64,000 nt of DNA from Cyanophora paradoxa. Taxonomy: Eukaryota; Glaucocystophyceae; Cyanophorales; Cyanophoraceae. The DNA lies in the NCBI GenBank assembly GCA_004431415.1, contig QPMI01000514.1, forward strand, positions 461,888 through 525,887, read 5' to 3'. This document shows positions 44,320-53,860 of the stretch, one piece after another. How positions within the stretch are numbered: position 1 is the first letter of the stretch; every line of letters begins with the position of its first letter. The notes beneath the pieces are model-generated. The model had not been told where the DNA came from, did not search any database, and saw only the letters and a program-made list of their open reading frames with translations. The translations under genes were made by a program, and so were the position numbers.

Positions 44320-45174
44320 TTAAGGTGTTGGATCGTCAATAACATCTGGCTCCTGGTAAAATCCGGTTGTAAAGATATCAGCAACATTCACACCACGAAG
44401 TGCCGAAACAGCTGCTATATCTGTTCTCAGTCCCATTATCATAGTATTGTAAACTCCCACCTCAGTGACAAACAAATCATAAGTAAATGTCAAATTGTTA
44501 TATACACAATATCCCCGACCGAAATGATTTGATGCTTGAACAAAGAATAGGTAATTGTGACCTGGTTGATTGTTGTTTGATCTACACATCGAAAGCATTG
44601 CTGTGGGAAGAGATATATTCCTTCTCACGCGATCAGTTCCTGTTATGGAAATCAACTCTGAATTTTCAAGAGAGACAGATGATGCAACATAGAAGTGAAG
44701 AAAAGGTTGCTGTGCAACAGGTGTATAGAACCGAATTCGTTGTGGATTTTCAACATTTTGTTCAAGGGTATCCGGGACATCATTGTATGCAATCGAAGAA
44801 GAGAGTTGACCTGAAACTCTGCAACCACCACCAATAAATGCTCCACCTGAACGAATTGTAGCAGCAGCAGAATTCTTGTCGAAATCGAGGGCTTTCAGAT
44901 CAACACTGTATGCATCAGGACCTCCATTTATTGGTTGGAAGAAGTTAGCATTGCTTACGAGTAGTCGAGTTGTTTTAACCACACCTGAATTCTTATCAGC
45001 TCTCAGCTCTTTAACTCGAATAATCGAATTTTTATCAAAAGCATTCCCGTTAGAATTAGGTCTTTCAGTGGACTCTAAACCACGAACCTCATCATTAACT
45101 TCATGCTGGCGAAAGTGCATTGCAGGGGATCCAAGGGAATATATTGGAAGTTGAACTCGATTATATTCCCCCAT
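44320..45174 (-). CDS. Fibre-base paralogue 2
   Basis: 284 residues from ATG 45174; an upstream in-frame extension begins only with GTG. It shares IIRVKELRADKNSGVVKTTR and LLVSNANFF, then IRSGGAFIGGGCRVSG, with its neighbours. The C-terminal domain (VGVYNTMIMGLRTDIAAVSA) is closest to paralogue 1. It ends 24 bp before the start of paralogue 1. No membrane segment. Structural surface role inferred from the paralogue array. Confidence 0.6.
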   Translation of the reverse strand: MGEYNRVQLPIYSLGSPAMHFRQHEVNDEVRGLESTERPNSNGNAFDKNSIIRVKELRADKNSGVVKTTRLLVSNANFFQPINGGPDAYSVDLKALDFDKNSAAATIRSGGAFIGGGCRVSGQLSSSIAYNDVPDTLEQNVENPQRIRFYTPVAQQPFLHFYVASSVSLENSELISITGTDRVRRNISLPTAMLSMCRSNNNQPGHNYLFFVQASNHFGRGYCVYNNLTFTYDLFVTEVGVYNTMIMGLRTDIAAVSALRGVNVADIFTTGFYQEPDVIDDPTP

Positions 45175-45212
45175 TGCTTCTTTTACTAAGAAGGAAAGAA
45201 AAATAATGTTCA

Positions 45213-45476
45213 CTACTCTTCTGTGACATTGTTATACTCGATTGCCTTTTTTACAGTTCCCCTTTGGAAAGCCTGTAAAACAATAGCCTCCTTTGAGGAT
45301 GGTATTTGAATCCCAGCTGCAATGCAAGATTGAATCTCTTTCTGAACAATCTCATCAATTGCAATTCTTGCTCTGTTGTGGGCAGCATTATCAATCCAAT
45401 CCTGAACAGAAGCAGAGCAATATTCCATTCCCAAATTTTCAGTTTCTGAAAGGGCTACATGGTAGATATTCGACAT
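45213..45476 (-). CDS. Small helical protein between fibre genes
   Basis: 87 residues, ATG 45476, TAG 45213. Mostly helical: VQDWIDNAAHNRARIAIDEI, VQKEIQSCIAAGIQIPSSKE, AIVLQAFQRGTVKKAIEY. It resembles the small helical proteins that often lie beside phage tail-fibre genes, but I cannot name a family. A chaperone or assembly role would fit the position. Confidence 0.55.
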   Translation of the reverse strand: MSNIYHVALSETENLGMEYCSASVQDWIDNAAHNRARIAIDEIVQKEIQSCIAAGIQIPSSKEAIVLQAFQRGTVKKAIEYNNVTEE

Positions 45477-45498
45477 TTCTTAATCTACTATGAGAAAA

Positions 45499-46518
45499 TT
45501 AAACGATGCTAATCAATTCACCCGAAAAACCTGTTATACTTGAATATGAACCAGAAGAGCCTGAGACCAGTGTCACATACTCATTTTGGGCAAGATTTAG
45601 AATGCAAGAGAAACACAATGCTTTATTGGTGTGTGTGCTGCTGTGGATTTGGGAAATGCTTAAACCCCCAGGATCTGCATCATTCACTTTTATAAATAAT
45701 TCGATTGTAGCTGATGTGGTTGAAAATGAGAACACCGAAAATCGATAGTGTCCTGCAACAGGTGCTGTAAATCTTCCTGTTGATGTGCTAAATGCATTTG
45801 TATTGTTTATTCTTACAGTTGCCCAATTTATAAGAGCATCAGAACTTGTAGCAGAATGAGTGTATCCAAGTTGAACTGAAAATCGTGGATGTGACGTTTT
45901 AAGATAGCATCCTTCATTTACTGTCAAACTATTGGCTTCAAGAGTAGCAACAGTGTTACTATTTCGTTTTAACAAAAAGTTGACATCGGCTCCTGTATCA
46001 ATTTCAGGAGAGACAACCTTAGTAGATGCTGTGATTATTGATTGTGTGTAGTTAGGAATACTTATACCAGCATTTGCTGTAACCAAACCTGTAAATGTGC
46101 TTGATCCTGTAATGTTTACTTGATTTGCGGTAAGGGTTCCATCAATCATTGCCCCATCTCCAATATAAGCGCCTCCACTTTTTACTACAAGAGCTGAGTT
46201 ATTGATGTTGTTGTCAAAAGTAACAATCTTTGGTGTGGTGAACCCTCCCACATCATCATAAATTGCTGAATCTGATACAATCTGACCTGATTGAACTTGG
46301 TTCTTGTTTGAGACTATTAGACCTGTGGTTCTCACCTTGCCTGCATTTCGATCACATCGAATTTCTTTGCATCTGATCACCGAATTTTGAGAGAATGAAT
46401 CGGCTCCTGTGGTCTCTGTGCAAATGAAACCTGGGGTAGCATCTGTTACTGTATGGTTGAGTTGATGCAATTTCGGCGCTGCATAACAGAAAACAGGAAC
46501 AGCTATTTGTGTAGACAT
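45499..46518 (-). CDS. Fibre protein with C1q-like globular head (paralogue 3)
   Basis: 339 residues, ATG 46518, with TATATAAAG 3-10 bp upstream. Base module: VIRCKEIRCDRNAGKVRTTG, LIVSNKNQV, then VVKSGGAYIGDGAMIDG. A middle segment with NITGSSTFTGLVTANAGISI looks like a beta-helical shaft. The C-terminal ~135 residues follow the C1q/TNF jelly-roll pattern: HPRFSVQLGYTHSATSSD, TSTGRFTAPVAGHYRFSVFS, IELFIKVNDADPG, LNLAQNEYVTLVSG. C1q heads form trimers and bind ligands, which suits host-cell recognition. Confidence 0.7.
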   Translation of the reverse strand: MSTQIAVPVFCYAAPKLHQLNHTVTDATPGFICTETTGADSFSQNSVIRCKEIRCDRNAGKVRTTGLIVSNKNQVQSGQIVSDSAIYDDVGGFTTPKIVTFDNNINNSALVVKSGGAYIGDGAMIDGTLTANQVNITGSSTFTGLVTANAGISIPNYTQSIITASTKVVSPEIDTGADVNFLLKRNSNTVATLEANSLTVNEGCYLKTSHPRFSVQLGYTHSATSSDALINWATVRINNTNAFSTSTGRFTAPVAGHYRFSVFSFSTTSATIELFIKVNDADPGGLSISQIHSSTHTNKALCFSCILNLAQNEYVTLVSGSSGSYSSITGFSGELISIV

Positions 46519-46540
46519 TCTTTATATATTGTGGATAATA

Positions 46541-47611
46541 TTATGATGAATGGACAAGGACACATCCAAAGAAGTATCTGATGTTGTAGTTTACACCAGC
46601 ATCTCCTGAATTGACCAGCCTGATCGAATCATTAGCTACAAGGTTCACAATAATATCAAAACCAACAGTTGCATTTCCTGTTGCATTTTGAGAGTTAGAA
46701 TTAATTCCGAATGTTGTTCCATTTTTAAGCAAAGAGGTCAAATAAGTATTGCTCTTAGCAGAATTGTAACCAGACGCATGGAAAAATACGAGGAAGTTTC
46801 CAGAAACAGGTGCAGTAAAACTCCCTGTTGCAGGATCGAAATTATTTCCATGGTTGACTATGACTCCTGCTGATGAGAACAAAGTTGTTCCACTTGCAGC
46901 GAAGTTTGTATCTTTTGAAGTATTGGGCGCTTGTTTTGTTGCAAAGAAACGAGGATGACTACTTAATTTGAGATACTTGTCTGTCGGAAGTGTAAGGAGC
47001 TGAACAGTTGAATTATCTGTTTGAGTTGTCTTTCCAAGAGAAAATACTGTATTTCCATTTCGTTTGTAGTTCACATTTGCATCTGTCCCATTATCTGTCT
47101 CAGGTGTGTTTATTCTTGTAGTAGCTGTGATAGTTTGATACTGAAAGTTCCCTGAGAGACCACCATTAAAGGTCATCAAACCTGTGAATGAACTTGTCCC
47201 ATTCACATTCAATTGATTTGCTGTAACAGTTCCTGCTACATTTGTCCCATCTCCAATGTAGGCACCACCACTCTTCACCACAAGAGCAGAAGTATTGCTT
47301 GTGTTACCAAAAGTAATTATCTGTGCTGTGGTGAATCCACCCACATTATTATACACTGCTGAATCGGGAACTACTTGTCCTGCTTGAACTTGATTTTTAT
47401 TCGAGATAATAATTCCTGTGGTTCTTATCTTGCCTCCATTTCGATCACAACGAATTTCTTTGACTCTAAGTATATTGTTCTCAGTGAAAGAGGTAATGCT
47501 TGTAGTTTCAGTGCATATATTCCCGGGTGTAGAGTCGACTACTTCATGAGAGGTGCTGTGTAGTGATTTCGCGGCAAGTTCATAGTTTGGGATTTCTAAT
47601 AGAGAGGTCAT
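46541..47611 (-). CDS. Fibre protein with C1q-like globular head (paralogue 4)
   Basis: 356 residues, ATG 47611, ending 22 bp before paralogue 3. Base module: ILRVKEIRCDRNGGKIRTTG, IIISNKNQV, then VVKSGGAYIGDGTNVAG. Shaft-like NVNGTSSFTGLMTFNGGLSG. Head: FDPATGSFTAPVSGNFLVFF, LTSLLKNGTTFG, NLVANDSIRLVNSGDAGVNY, again a C1q-like jelly roll but strongly diverged from paralogue 3. The base is far more conserved than the head, as expected for receptor-binding diversification. Confidence 0.7.
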   Translation of the reverse strand: MTSLLEIPNYELAAKSLHSTSHEVVDSTPGNICTETTSITSFTENNILRVKEIRCDRNGGKIRTTGIIISNKNQVQAGQVVPDSAVYNNVGGFTTAQIITFGNTSNTSALVVKSGGAYIGDGTNVAGTVTANQLNVNGTSSFTGLMTFNGGLSGNFQYQTITATTRINTPETDNGTDANVNYKRNGNTVFSLGKTTQTDNSTVQLLTLPTDKYLKLSSHPRFFATKQAPNTSKDTNFAASGTTLFSSAGVIVNHGNNFDPATGSFTAPVSGNFLVFFHASGYNSAKSNTYLTSLLKNGTTFGINSNSQNATGNATVGFDIIVNLVANDSIRLVNSGDAGVNYNIRYFFGCVLVHSS

Positions 47612-47636
47612 CTTTGTAATAGTGTGAGAATCTTAA

Positions 47637-50600
47637 TTATGCTGTTGCTATCCAATGAATTGCAATTTGAAGCCACTGTGGTTGAATGGTTACCCATCCT
47701 GCTGCCCAAATAACAAGATTGATTGTGGTAGAGGTTGTTGAGTTGCTTGATATTCCTATTTTATAATCGATTTCCACATTTGTTGCAGGTAGTCCCTGCA
47801 ATGTTACACCAACAGATGGAGCAGATGCAAAGGCAGGACTCCAATTTAATGTAATGGTATGGTTTTGCCTTGCTGAACTGCCCCCAATTTGAGGATTTGC
47901 AATTGTCATTTCATGTCTCCCTTTTCTAATCAGGTTATCAAGCATGTATTGAGGAGCCAGCTTAGTAACCTTTGAATTGTCCCGAGGATCCATGACCCAC
48001 ATTTCTCTTGCATATGCATTTCCACGAACAAGTAGGGTTTATCCTGATAGTAAGATATTGAGTTAGTAGAAAGGGTTGAATTGTGGAAATTCCAAATAAC
48101 AGGAGGATCAGGCATAATATATGGGTCATAATCGAGAAAGTAACCTGATCCAATGAGAAGGTTTGCATTTGCAGTGATATTATTTGCTGTAAAGGATCGA
48201 GGGTGGTTTATTGTCAGGTCATTGTAGTTGCCCGAAAATAAAGCGGGTTTGTTATAGATATCTGTATTCCAATCATGAGTATGTGCAAAATCTGTAATAT
48301 CTGCTTTGACATGAGTATGTGCAAAATCTGTAATCTCACTCTTTACATGGGTGTGTGCAAAATCTGTTATCTCTGATTTAACATGAGTGTGGCGAAATCT
48401 GTTATCTGTGACTTTGTGTGAGTGTGTGCAAAATCTGTGATCTCAGATTTAAAATGAGTATGGGCGAAATTTGTAATATCTGCTCTGGTGTGGGTGTGAG
48501 CAAAATCTGTTATCTGTGCTTTTGTGTGAGTGTGTGCGAAATCTGTGATCTCTGCTTTTGTGTGGGTATGTGCCCTGTTATTCAGATCAAGGAAGCTTCC
48601 CGAGAATGCTACTGGGTGCAGATTTGCAGCAGTAGGTTTGTTTAGAAGATCATTATAGTCTCCTGTGAAAGAGATGGTTTTCAGTTCACCCCTTCCTACA
48701 TAATCAGAAGGTAGGTCAATCTTAATGGGCATAATAGCTGGATCAATAGGAATCTCGTACTCAGCTCCTGGGTGAACCACAGGAAAGGTTTGATCACTTT
48801 CAGTGTGAACAAAAAAGTTGTCAGCAGTCACTGTTCCATCAATAGTCCCTCCTGTCAAGGGCAGGTAATTCCCAGTCACAGCTAGACCTGCAATAACTAA
48901 AGCGAGCTCTGTTTGATCTACATAGTTTTGTGCTTGAAGGTAATCCTCTGTGACCACTCTGGATATAGTGTCATTGTGAATGTTTTTTGCTGCTGCCCTT
49001 TGATTGATTTCTAAAAGTCCCTCCCCAACTCCACCATTATAGTTTGTTTTGATCCAAGATATTTCACATCTCTTGTAATCATCTCTAATTCCTATGAGAG
49101 CATTAGGTAACAATCTTTCTCGAGTGAATATTAATTTCGGTCTTGATGAATCTAAATCACTCACATCAGTAACATTAATTTGAATTGCTGCATCTTTATC
49201 ATCATAGTTTGCTGGATCAGATGGAAGCGATAATATTAAACTATCTGTCATTGGGATGTCATCAGCATAGTAACTGGTTAAATAGATACCTGGTTTGGTG
49301 TCCATCAACCCGAAGTTTCCGCCTGCTGCGATTATCTGCATCCGTGTAGGAGGTCTGATGAATAGCTCACCCTCCATTGTGGTTCCTGCATCAATTCCTT
49401 TACGATTCAGGTAAAATTCACTTAATCGTAATCTTTCTTCGATGTTAATATTTTGGTAGAGACTCACACCATTTATCCCATCATTCATAACATTACCTGC
49501 TGATGCAAAAGTAGGCTGTAAATCGATTTCGTCCCAATTATGCCTATGGTCTTCCGGCGGAAACTCAGGTGGAATTCCATCAATATCGCCCCAATCATGC
49601 CTGTGATCTTCAGGTGGATATTTCTCAGGTTTACCTAAGATCTCATCCCAGTCATGGTTGTGATCCTCTGGTGGATATCTCGCTGGTTTGTTGTTGATTT
49701 GTTCCCAGTCAAGGTACATCTCGAAAATCTCAGGTTGTAAACCATCTGGCAATAATTCCTCATGGTGTTCATAAGGCTGCGCGTACTCAACAGCAGGAGG
49801 CTCGAGACCATCTGCTAAATATTCCTCATGGGGTTCATAATTCTGTTCATACTCATACTCTTGTGGATCTAAACCGTCGGGTAAATACTCTTCCTCATTT
49901 GGGTCGTATTGATCATACTCATACTCTTGCGGTCGAAACCGTCAGGTAAAAACTCTTCCTCATCTGGGACAAATTGGTAATCATCAAGCTCTAATATATC
50001 GATTTCAGGAGGTAAATACTGTTCATCTATTTGTTTTTTCGGTTCGAAGATAGGTTTATTGCGAACTTGCTCCCAACTGACAATATGTTGACCGAAAGGA
50101 ACTGTCTCATCAGCAACTCGCTCTCGACCAGGTCCATCCGGGATTGGCGGCTTTGGTAACCCTGAAGAGGTGGTATAGGGACAATAGGTCCGAAGTAGTA
50201 GTTGAAAATGTTGATAACCTGCTCTTCGGTGCTAACCTTCTTACCATCCTGATAAATATTAGTTCCATGAATATTTCTCCACTGCCTGGTGCGAAGCCCT
50301 AGGTCATATCTATCATGCAATGCCGGGAGCAGGTGCCTGTCAGCCTCAATCAAGATAGAGCCGAAGGTGCATCCAGGAATATCGAACCTGGTGGCTGGCT
50401 CGGTATCGATTTGATTTACATCAAACCCGAAAAGAAGATTTGCTTCTCGTGCATCGGTATATAGTAAATCCCAGGGGAACGGCTGAATTTGTGATGCAAG
50501 CACTGATATTGCAGCATCTTCGCCAAGGAGAATTCGCCCAGTGATGTGAGCTGCAGTTTTGTTTGCGACATCATTTGATTCATCAATTAGACGTAGAGCT

Positions 50601-50955
50601 GATGTGTGGACCCCTCTATCATTTTGTAGCCTAAATATCAATCTACCGGAATCATACTTGGAGACTGTGCCTGAGGAGGCAATGCGAAGGTGTCGTGGCA
50701 ACGCCCTGGACCCAATAATTTCAGCAACAAAGTTCTCAGTGGACCAAGACAGAATCTCTGTGCAATATCCGGGGCACCAACGTGGGAGTTCCGCAGAATT
50801 AATGCAGCTGGTCGACTAAACTCGGTCCTGTGGATGTCACGATCAGCATTGAAGTCTGCCAAGATGCTTCCGAAAACGCGAGTATTTATGAGTCGATCAT
50901 CAACGAAATCTGGAGATCTACGAAGTGGCACTGGCTTCTTCAAGATGTAGGACAT
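47637..50955 (-). pseudogene. Very long fibre gene with HxH repeats and H-type-lectin-like tip, broken by about five frameshifts
   Basis: One ancestral gene of about 1,100 codons. ATG 50955 sits 3 bp from a TATATAA box. In order: vertex-type N-terminus with RVFGSILADFNADRDIHRTE; RHLRIASSGTVSKYDSGRLI; TRQWRNIHGTNIY; acidic repeats (EEEYLPDGLDPQEYEYEQ, several copies); 18-20-residue repeats of the PPEDHRHDWGDID type; about seven to ten copies of a 12-residue ITDFAHTHTKAE repeat (48,575-48,256); a WNTDIYNKPALFSGNYNDL link; and a C-terminal domain (INLVIWAAGWVTIQPQWLQI, ending IHWIATA) like H-type lectin. Frames change at about 50,735, 50,170, 49,932, 48,390 and 48,050, each explained by a single-base change, since both sides keep the same repeat or fold. 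AHTH motifs coordinate metal in phage tail-fibre tips. Indels are either real decay or assembly error. Confidence 0.75.
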
Positions 50956-50966
50956 TTTTATATAAG
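50956..50966. promoter_or_regulatory. Shared TATATA box of a divergent promoter
   Basis: TTTTATATAAG lies in the 24-bp gap between the long fibre gene (ATG 50955, minus) and the patatin gene (ATG 50980, plus). The core reads TATATA on both strands. Confidence 0.65.
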
Positions 50967-50979
50967 CCCCCTTTTAAAA

Positions 50980-52463
50980 ATGAAGGTCATTCTCTCACTA
51001 TCAGGTGGAGGTGCTCGTGGCATAGTCATTGCCCGAATTCTACAGCGGATTGAGGCGATTACTGGGAAAGCAATACCACAGCTGTTTGATTTCTTTGCAG
51101 GCACCTCAACAGGGGCGATAATAGCGGCCGGTTTGGCTATTCCATCAACTCCAGGCTCTGTTCTCGCTTACCGATATTCTGCAGGTGATATCTTGAGTCT
51201 ATATCAAACGAACCTGCCAACAATATTTGCAAATCCAAGATCACTGACAAGCTTGCTCTCAGGCAGCCGCTATGATGCAAACCCTCTGGAGTCGGTGCTC
51301 ACAGACGTTGCCCAGGACTACACAATTGCAGAATCGACAAAAGATGTATTAATAACAGCGTTTGATACAGTTCGGATGCAGCCCGTAGTTTTTACGAAGG
51401 ATGGGCCATATTCAAGCACGCTGATTCGTGATGCAGTGAGAGCATCTTCTGCAGCGCCTACATTCTTTCCACCGAAGGTTCTAGGGGACAAAAACCTTGT
51501 TGACGGGGCAATTGCCTGTTTGAATAATCCCTCAGTTGCTGCACTCAGCCACGCCAGTAAAATTTACGATGCAGAAGATCCAATTGTTCTTGTGAGCATT
51601 AGCTGTGGTGAAGTCCAAGCCAGTGAGCAATTGACTGCAGGCTTTTCGAATTCGGAGACGTCAGGCTGGGGCGCACTGGGCTGGATCCTATCCCTCTCAG
51701 GCAGCCCAATCATTTCTATGCTAATGGCTGGTAGCGAGCTGGAATCGCACTTTCAAATGCAGGAACTGCTTCCAGTTGATGCGGATAGGAATCTAACAAG
51801 ATACTGGCGTTTAAGTGTTCCGCTACCAGCTGCAGTCATGAGCAAGCTTGACGATGCCTCCCCATCGAATATTTCTTATTTGATTTCCACGACAGATTTA
51901 TGGCTGAAACAAATCGAAATAAATGCTAAAATAAATGCACTCTGCAGCTTTCTACTGGCGAACTATGACCTACTGAACGATGAGAGACTAATCATATCGT
52001 CTACTTTAACAGTTGAGCCGCCATTTGATGTCAACTGGTTTATAATTCCAGATGCAAACATTACAAGCAACGACTTTGAGGAATTGCACCCACCTTCTCA
52101 TGTGCGACCCAACTCAACAGGGTTCCAAGGGGGCACTTTACCTAATCCCTGGATTAAAGTCGAGTTTCCCAAGCCTTTTGAGCTACATCAAATCATTATG
52201 TATGGGCCAGCATTTGCTGCCGGAGTCCTATTTAATTTCAGCATTCTGACCAACTTAGGATATGTCCAAGATGGAGGCTTTTTGAAAATACGGTCCTAGC
52301 AAATGTGCTTGCTGCGAACCCAACAATGGCAGGCTTCGATCTAATGCATAGTGACTCGCATTTGTTCACCCCACAGGTATATAACTATGTGCAAATTATA
52401 ACAAACGAATTTATAAATGTGAATGCATTCCGGCTTGATTTCCGGGGACGTTACATTAATTAG
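50980..52463 (+). CDS. Patatin-like phospholipase with C-terminal discoidin-like domain; 3' frameshift
   Basis: ATG 50980. The patatin catalytic set is present: oxyanion GGGARG (residues about 9-14), nucleophile elbow GTSTG, and the Asp dyad in LVDGAIACL. The family hydrolyses acyl lipids. The C-terminal region (PWIKVEFPKPFELHQIIMYG, FAAGVLFNFSIL) resembles an F5/8-type discoidin fold. The first frame stops at 52299, but the next frame carries on with the end of that fold (VYNYVQIITNEFINVNAFRL, DFRGRYIN) to TAG 52463. A missing T in the TTTTT run near 52,280 explains it. It could open or remodel host membrane during entry or release. Overlaps the convergent gene at 52456. Confidence 0.75.
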
Positions 52464-52788
52464 GCGGCGGCATGAATGCCCAGGAAATCAGAGAGAGTCC
52501 AAGACGTGTTGGAATAGTTCTGCCAGATTTATCTTTCTCCCAAAATGGTGCTCCATTACGCCCTCCCAGTCGCCTCTTAATGTAATTCTCTCTTCGCTGA
52601 TACCAAGTTGTGTTTCTGGTTGCGAGCTCCTTTTTGATTCCGTCAGGACCAAATCGGCGGTAAGCTTGCAGAAAACCTAGGTTTGTTTGTGTGCTTGGCT
52701 TATCTCCAATCGCAACAAGTGATACTTTTTTGTCCCGCATCAACGGTAAGTACTTTTCAATCTGAGCTATGGGCATCAACTGCGACAT
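52456..52788 (-). CDS. Small conserved viral protein (DUF5824-like, tentative)
   Basis: 110 residues, ATG 52788, with TATATAAAAA directly upstream. Sequence features: IEKYLPLMRDKKVSLVAIGD, GFLQAYRRFGPDGIKKELA, WYQRRENYIKRRLGG, RLGLSLISWAFMP. It reminds me of a short family found in many large and small DNA viruses (recalled as DUF5824); this is from memory and unproven. Basic and helical, function unknown. Confidence 0.5.
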   Translation of the reverse strand: MSQLMPIAQIEKYLPLMRDKKVSLVAIGDKPSTQTNLGFLQAYRRFGPDGIKKELATRNTTWYQRRENYIKRRLGGRNGAPFWEKDKSGRTIPTRLGLSLISWAFMPPPN

Positions 52789-52790
52789 TT

Positions 52791-52800
52791 TTTATATATT
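52791..52800 (-). promoter_or_regulatory. TATATA box for the small viral protein gene
   Basis: TATATAAA on the minus strand, 2-10 bp upstream of ATG 52788. Confidence 0.55.
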
Positions 52801-52830
52801 GTGCCAAGAAATAAAACGGGGCGCAACCCA

Positions 52831-52903
52831 GGCGCAGCCGAGCGAGCGGCTTGTCTGCGACTTTTCAAATCAGTTTGGCGCAGCGGTCGCTGCTTGTCTG
52901 CAA
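52831..52903. repeat. Two direct copies of a hairpin-forming intergenic motif
   Basis: Copy at 52831-52861 and a second at 52877-52903, each of the form GGCGCAGC...GCTTGTCTGC(G/A)AC. GCAG...CTGC and CCG...CGG can pair. An inverted copy lies at 54841-54867 and a degenerate one at 53803-53830. Confidence 0.75.
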
Positions 52904-52918
52904 CTCTGGCGACTTTCC

Positions 52919-53833
52919 CTAAGTGATGAACTGGAGCTCCCCAGACCATGGCAATCCATTCAGTAATACATCATCACCATCTCTGTCTACAATGCGCAGT
53001 CGCAAGGAAGTCAGCACAAGACGCTCTTCGATGGGATCCATTCGCTTTGATGATCCTGATTTATATAAACGAATTTGCCAACGTCCTGACTCATTTGAAT
53101 TCGAGCAAGCCCGTAGTTGCACATTGTTTTGGCCCACGGCGAAGCTTTGAAGCAAATGGTCGAAGCTCTTCACAGACTAGGAATAGATACTGGTCGCTGT
53201 TCATGTCAATTATCTTTGGAAATTCGACAGCATAACCAAGTGGCTCACTCCGCATTCTTTCGGTGAAATCCACGCCATATTCAGGGTGTGAAGGTGTTAC
53301 TGGAATGCCAGCAACCTCGAGATATCGCTCAGCTGCAGTTACTGATCTTTGTCCTCCTTCAAACACGATAGGAGACAGCTGGAGGGGCTCATTTCGGTTC
53401 AGCCCTAGCAGATTCGATAGAGCTTTGAACTGGCAGGTTACTGTGCAGGAACGGTTGCAATAGGCAGACATCTTCAGTGTCTCTGGGTCCCGAAACAATT
53501 TGAAATATGCTATTACGATTCCCCCAGTTCAAACTTAAACGATAGGCCAAAGTTGTAAAGATCTGTTTCGCCCATATTTGCAGTAGTAATTATACCAGGC
53601 TCAAAAACTGCCAGATTTTCCGTCCAAATGTTGGGGAAGGTGATCGAAAGATACTCATCTCTAATGCTCGTGTAAAGGCTGTTTGCGAACTCACACTGGG
53701 TAAGTCGAACAGCAACTGGATTGATTATAGGTTCATTTATTTCTAGCACAAAGTTTGCCTCTGAATCGATTGGCCTTCTGTCTCTACTGTCAAAGCTGAG
53801 CCTGGCGCAGCGTCGATGCTTGTCTTCGACCAT
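52919..53833 (-). pseudogene. Minor capsid (penton-type) protein A, two frameshifts
   Basis: ATG 53833. Segment 1: SEANFVLEINEPIINPVAVR, LTQCEFANSLYTSI, AVFEPGIIT. The frame then changes in a G-run near 53,520, continuing with CTVTCQFKALSNLLGLNRNE, GYAVEFPKIIDMNSDQYLFL, and changes again near 53,140 into RLVLTSLRLRIVDRDGDDVL, LNGLPWSGELQFI. The order (V-x-L-x-x-x-E-F-x-N-S/T-Y, LLGLNRN, I-x-x-x-D-x-Y-L-F, then D-x-x-G-x-x-x-x-L-N-G-x-x-W-S) is that of the minor capsid/penton proteins of PLVs, which form the vertices. About 305 residues if whole. Paralogous to the divergent gene at 53861. Confidence 0.65.
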
Positions 53834-53850
53834 TTTTATTCTCTAACTGA

Positions 53851-53860
53851 TATAAAAAAG
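53851..53860 (+). promoter_or_regulatory. TATA box of minor capsid gene B
   Basis: TATAAAAAAG abuts ATG 53861. The 27-bp gap to the divergent minor capsid gene A (ATG 53833) must hold both promoters. Confidence 0.55.

Noticed and set aside
48256-48575. CRISPR array, because of regular ~36-bp repeats
   Set aside because: The repeats are in-frame 12-codon coding repeats (ITDFAHTHTK) with no unique spacers.
49750-49752. TTG at 49752 as the start of a 461-residue fibre protein
   Set aside because: No ATG; the upstream frame continues with the same acidic repeats, so this is an internal point of the long fibre gene.
52919-53471. Two separate small genes (84 and 135 residues)
   Set aside because: The shorter frame has no ATG (GTG only) and both align as consecutive parts of one minor capsid protein, so they were merged as a frameshifted gene.
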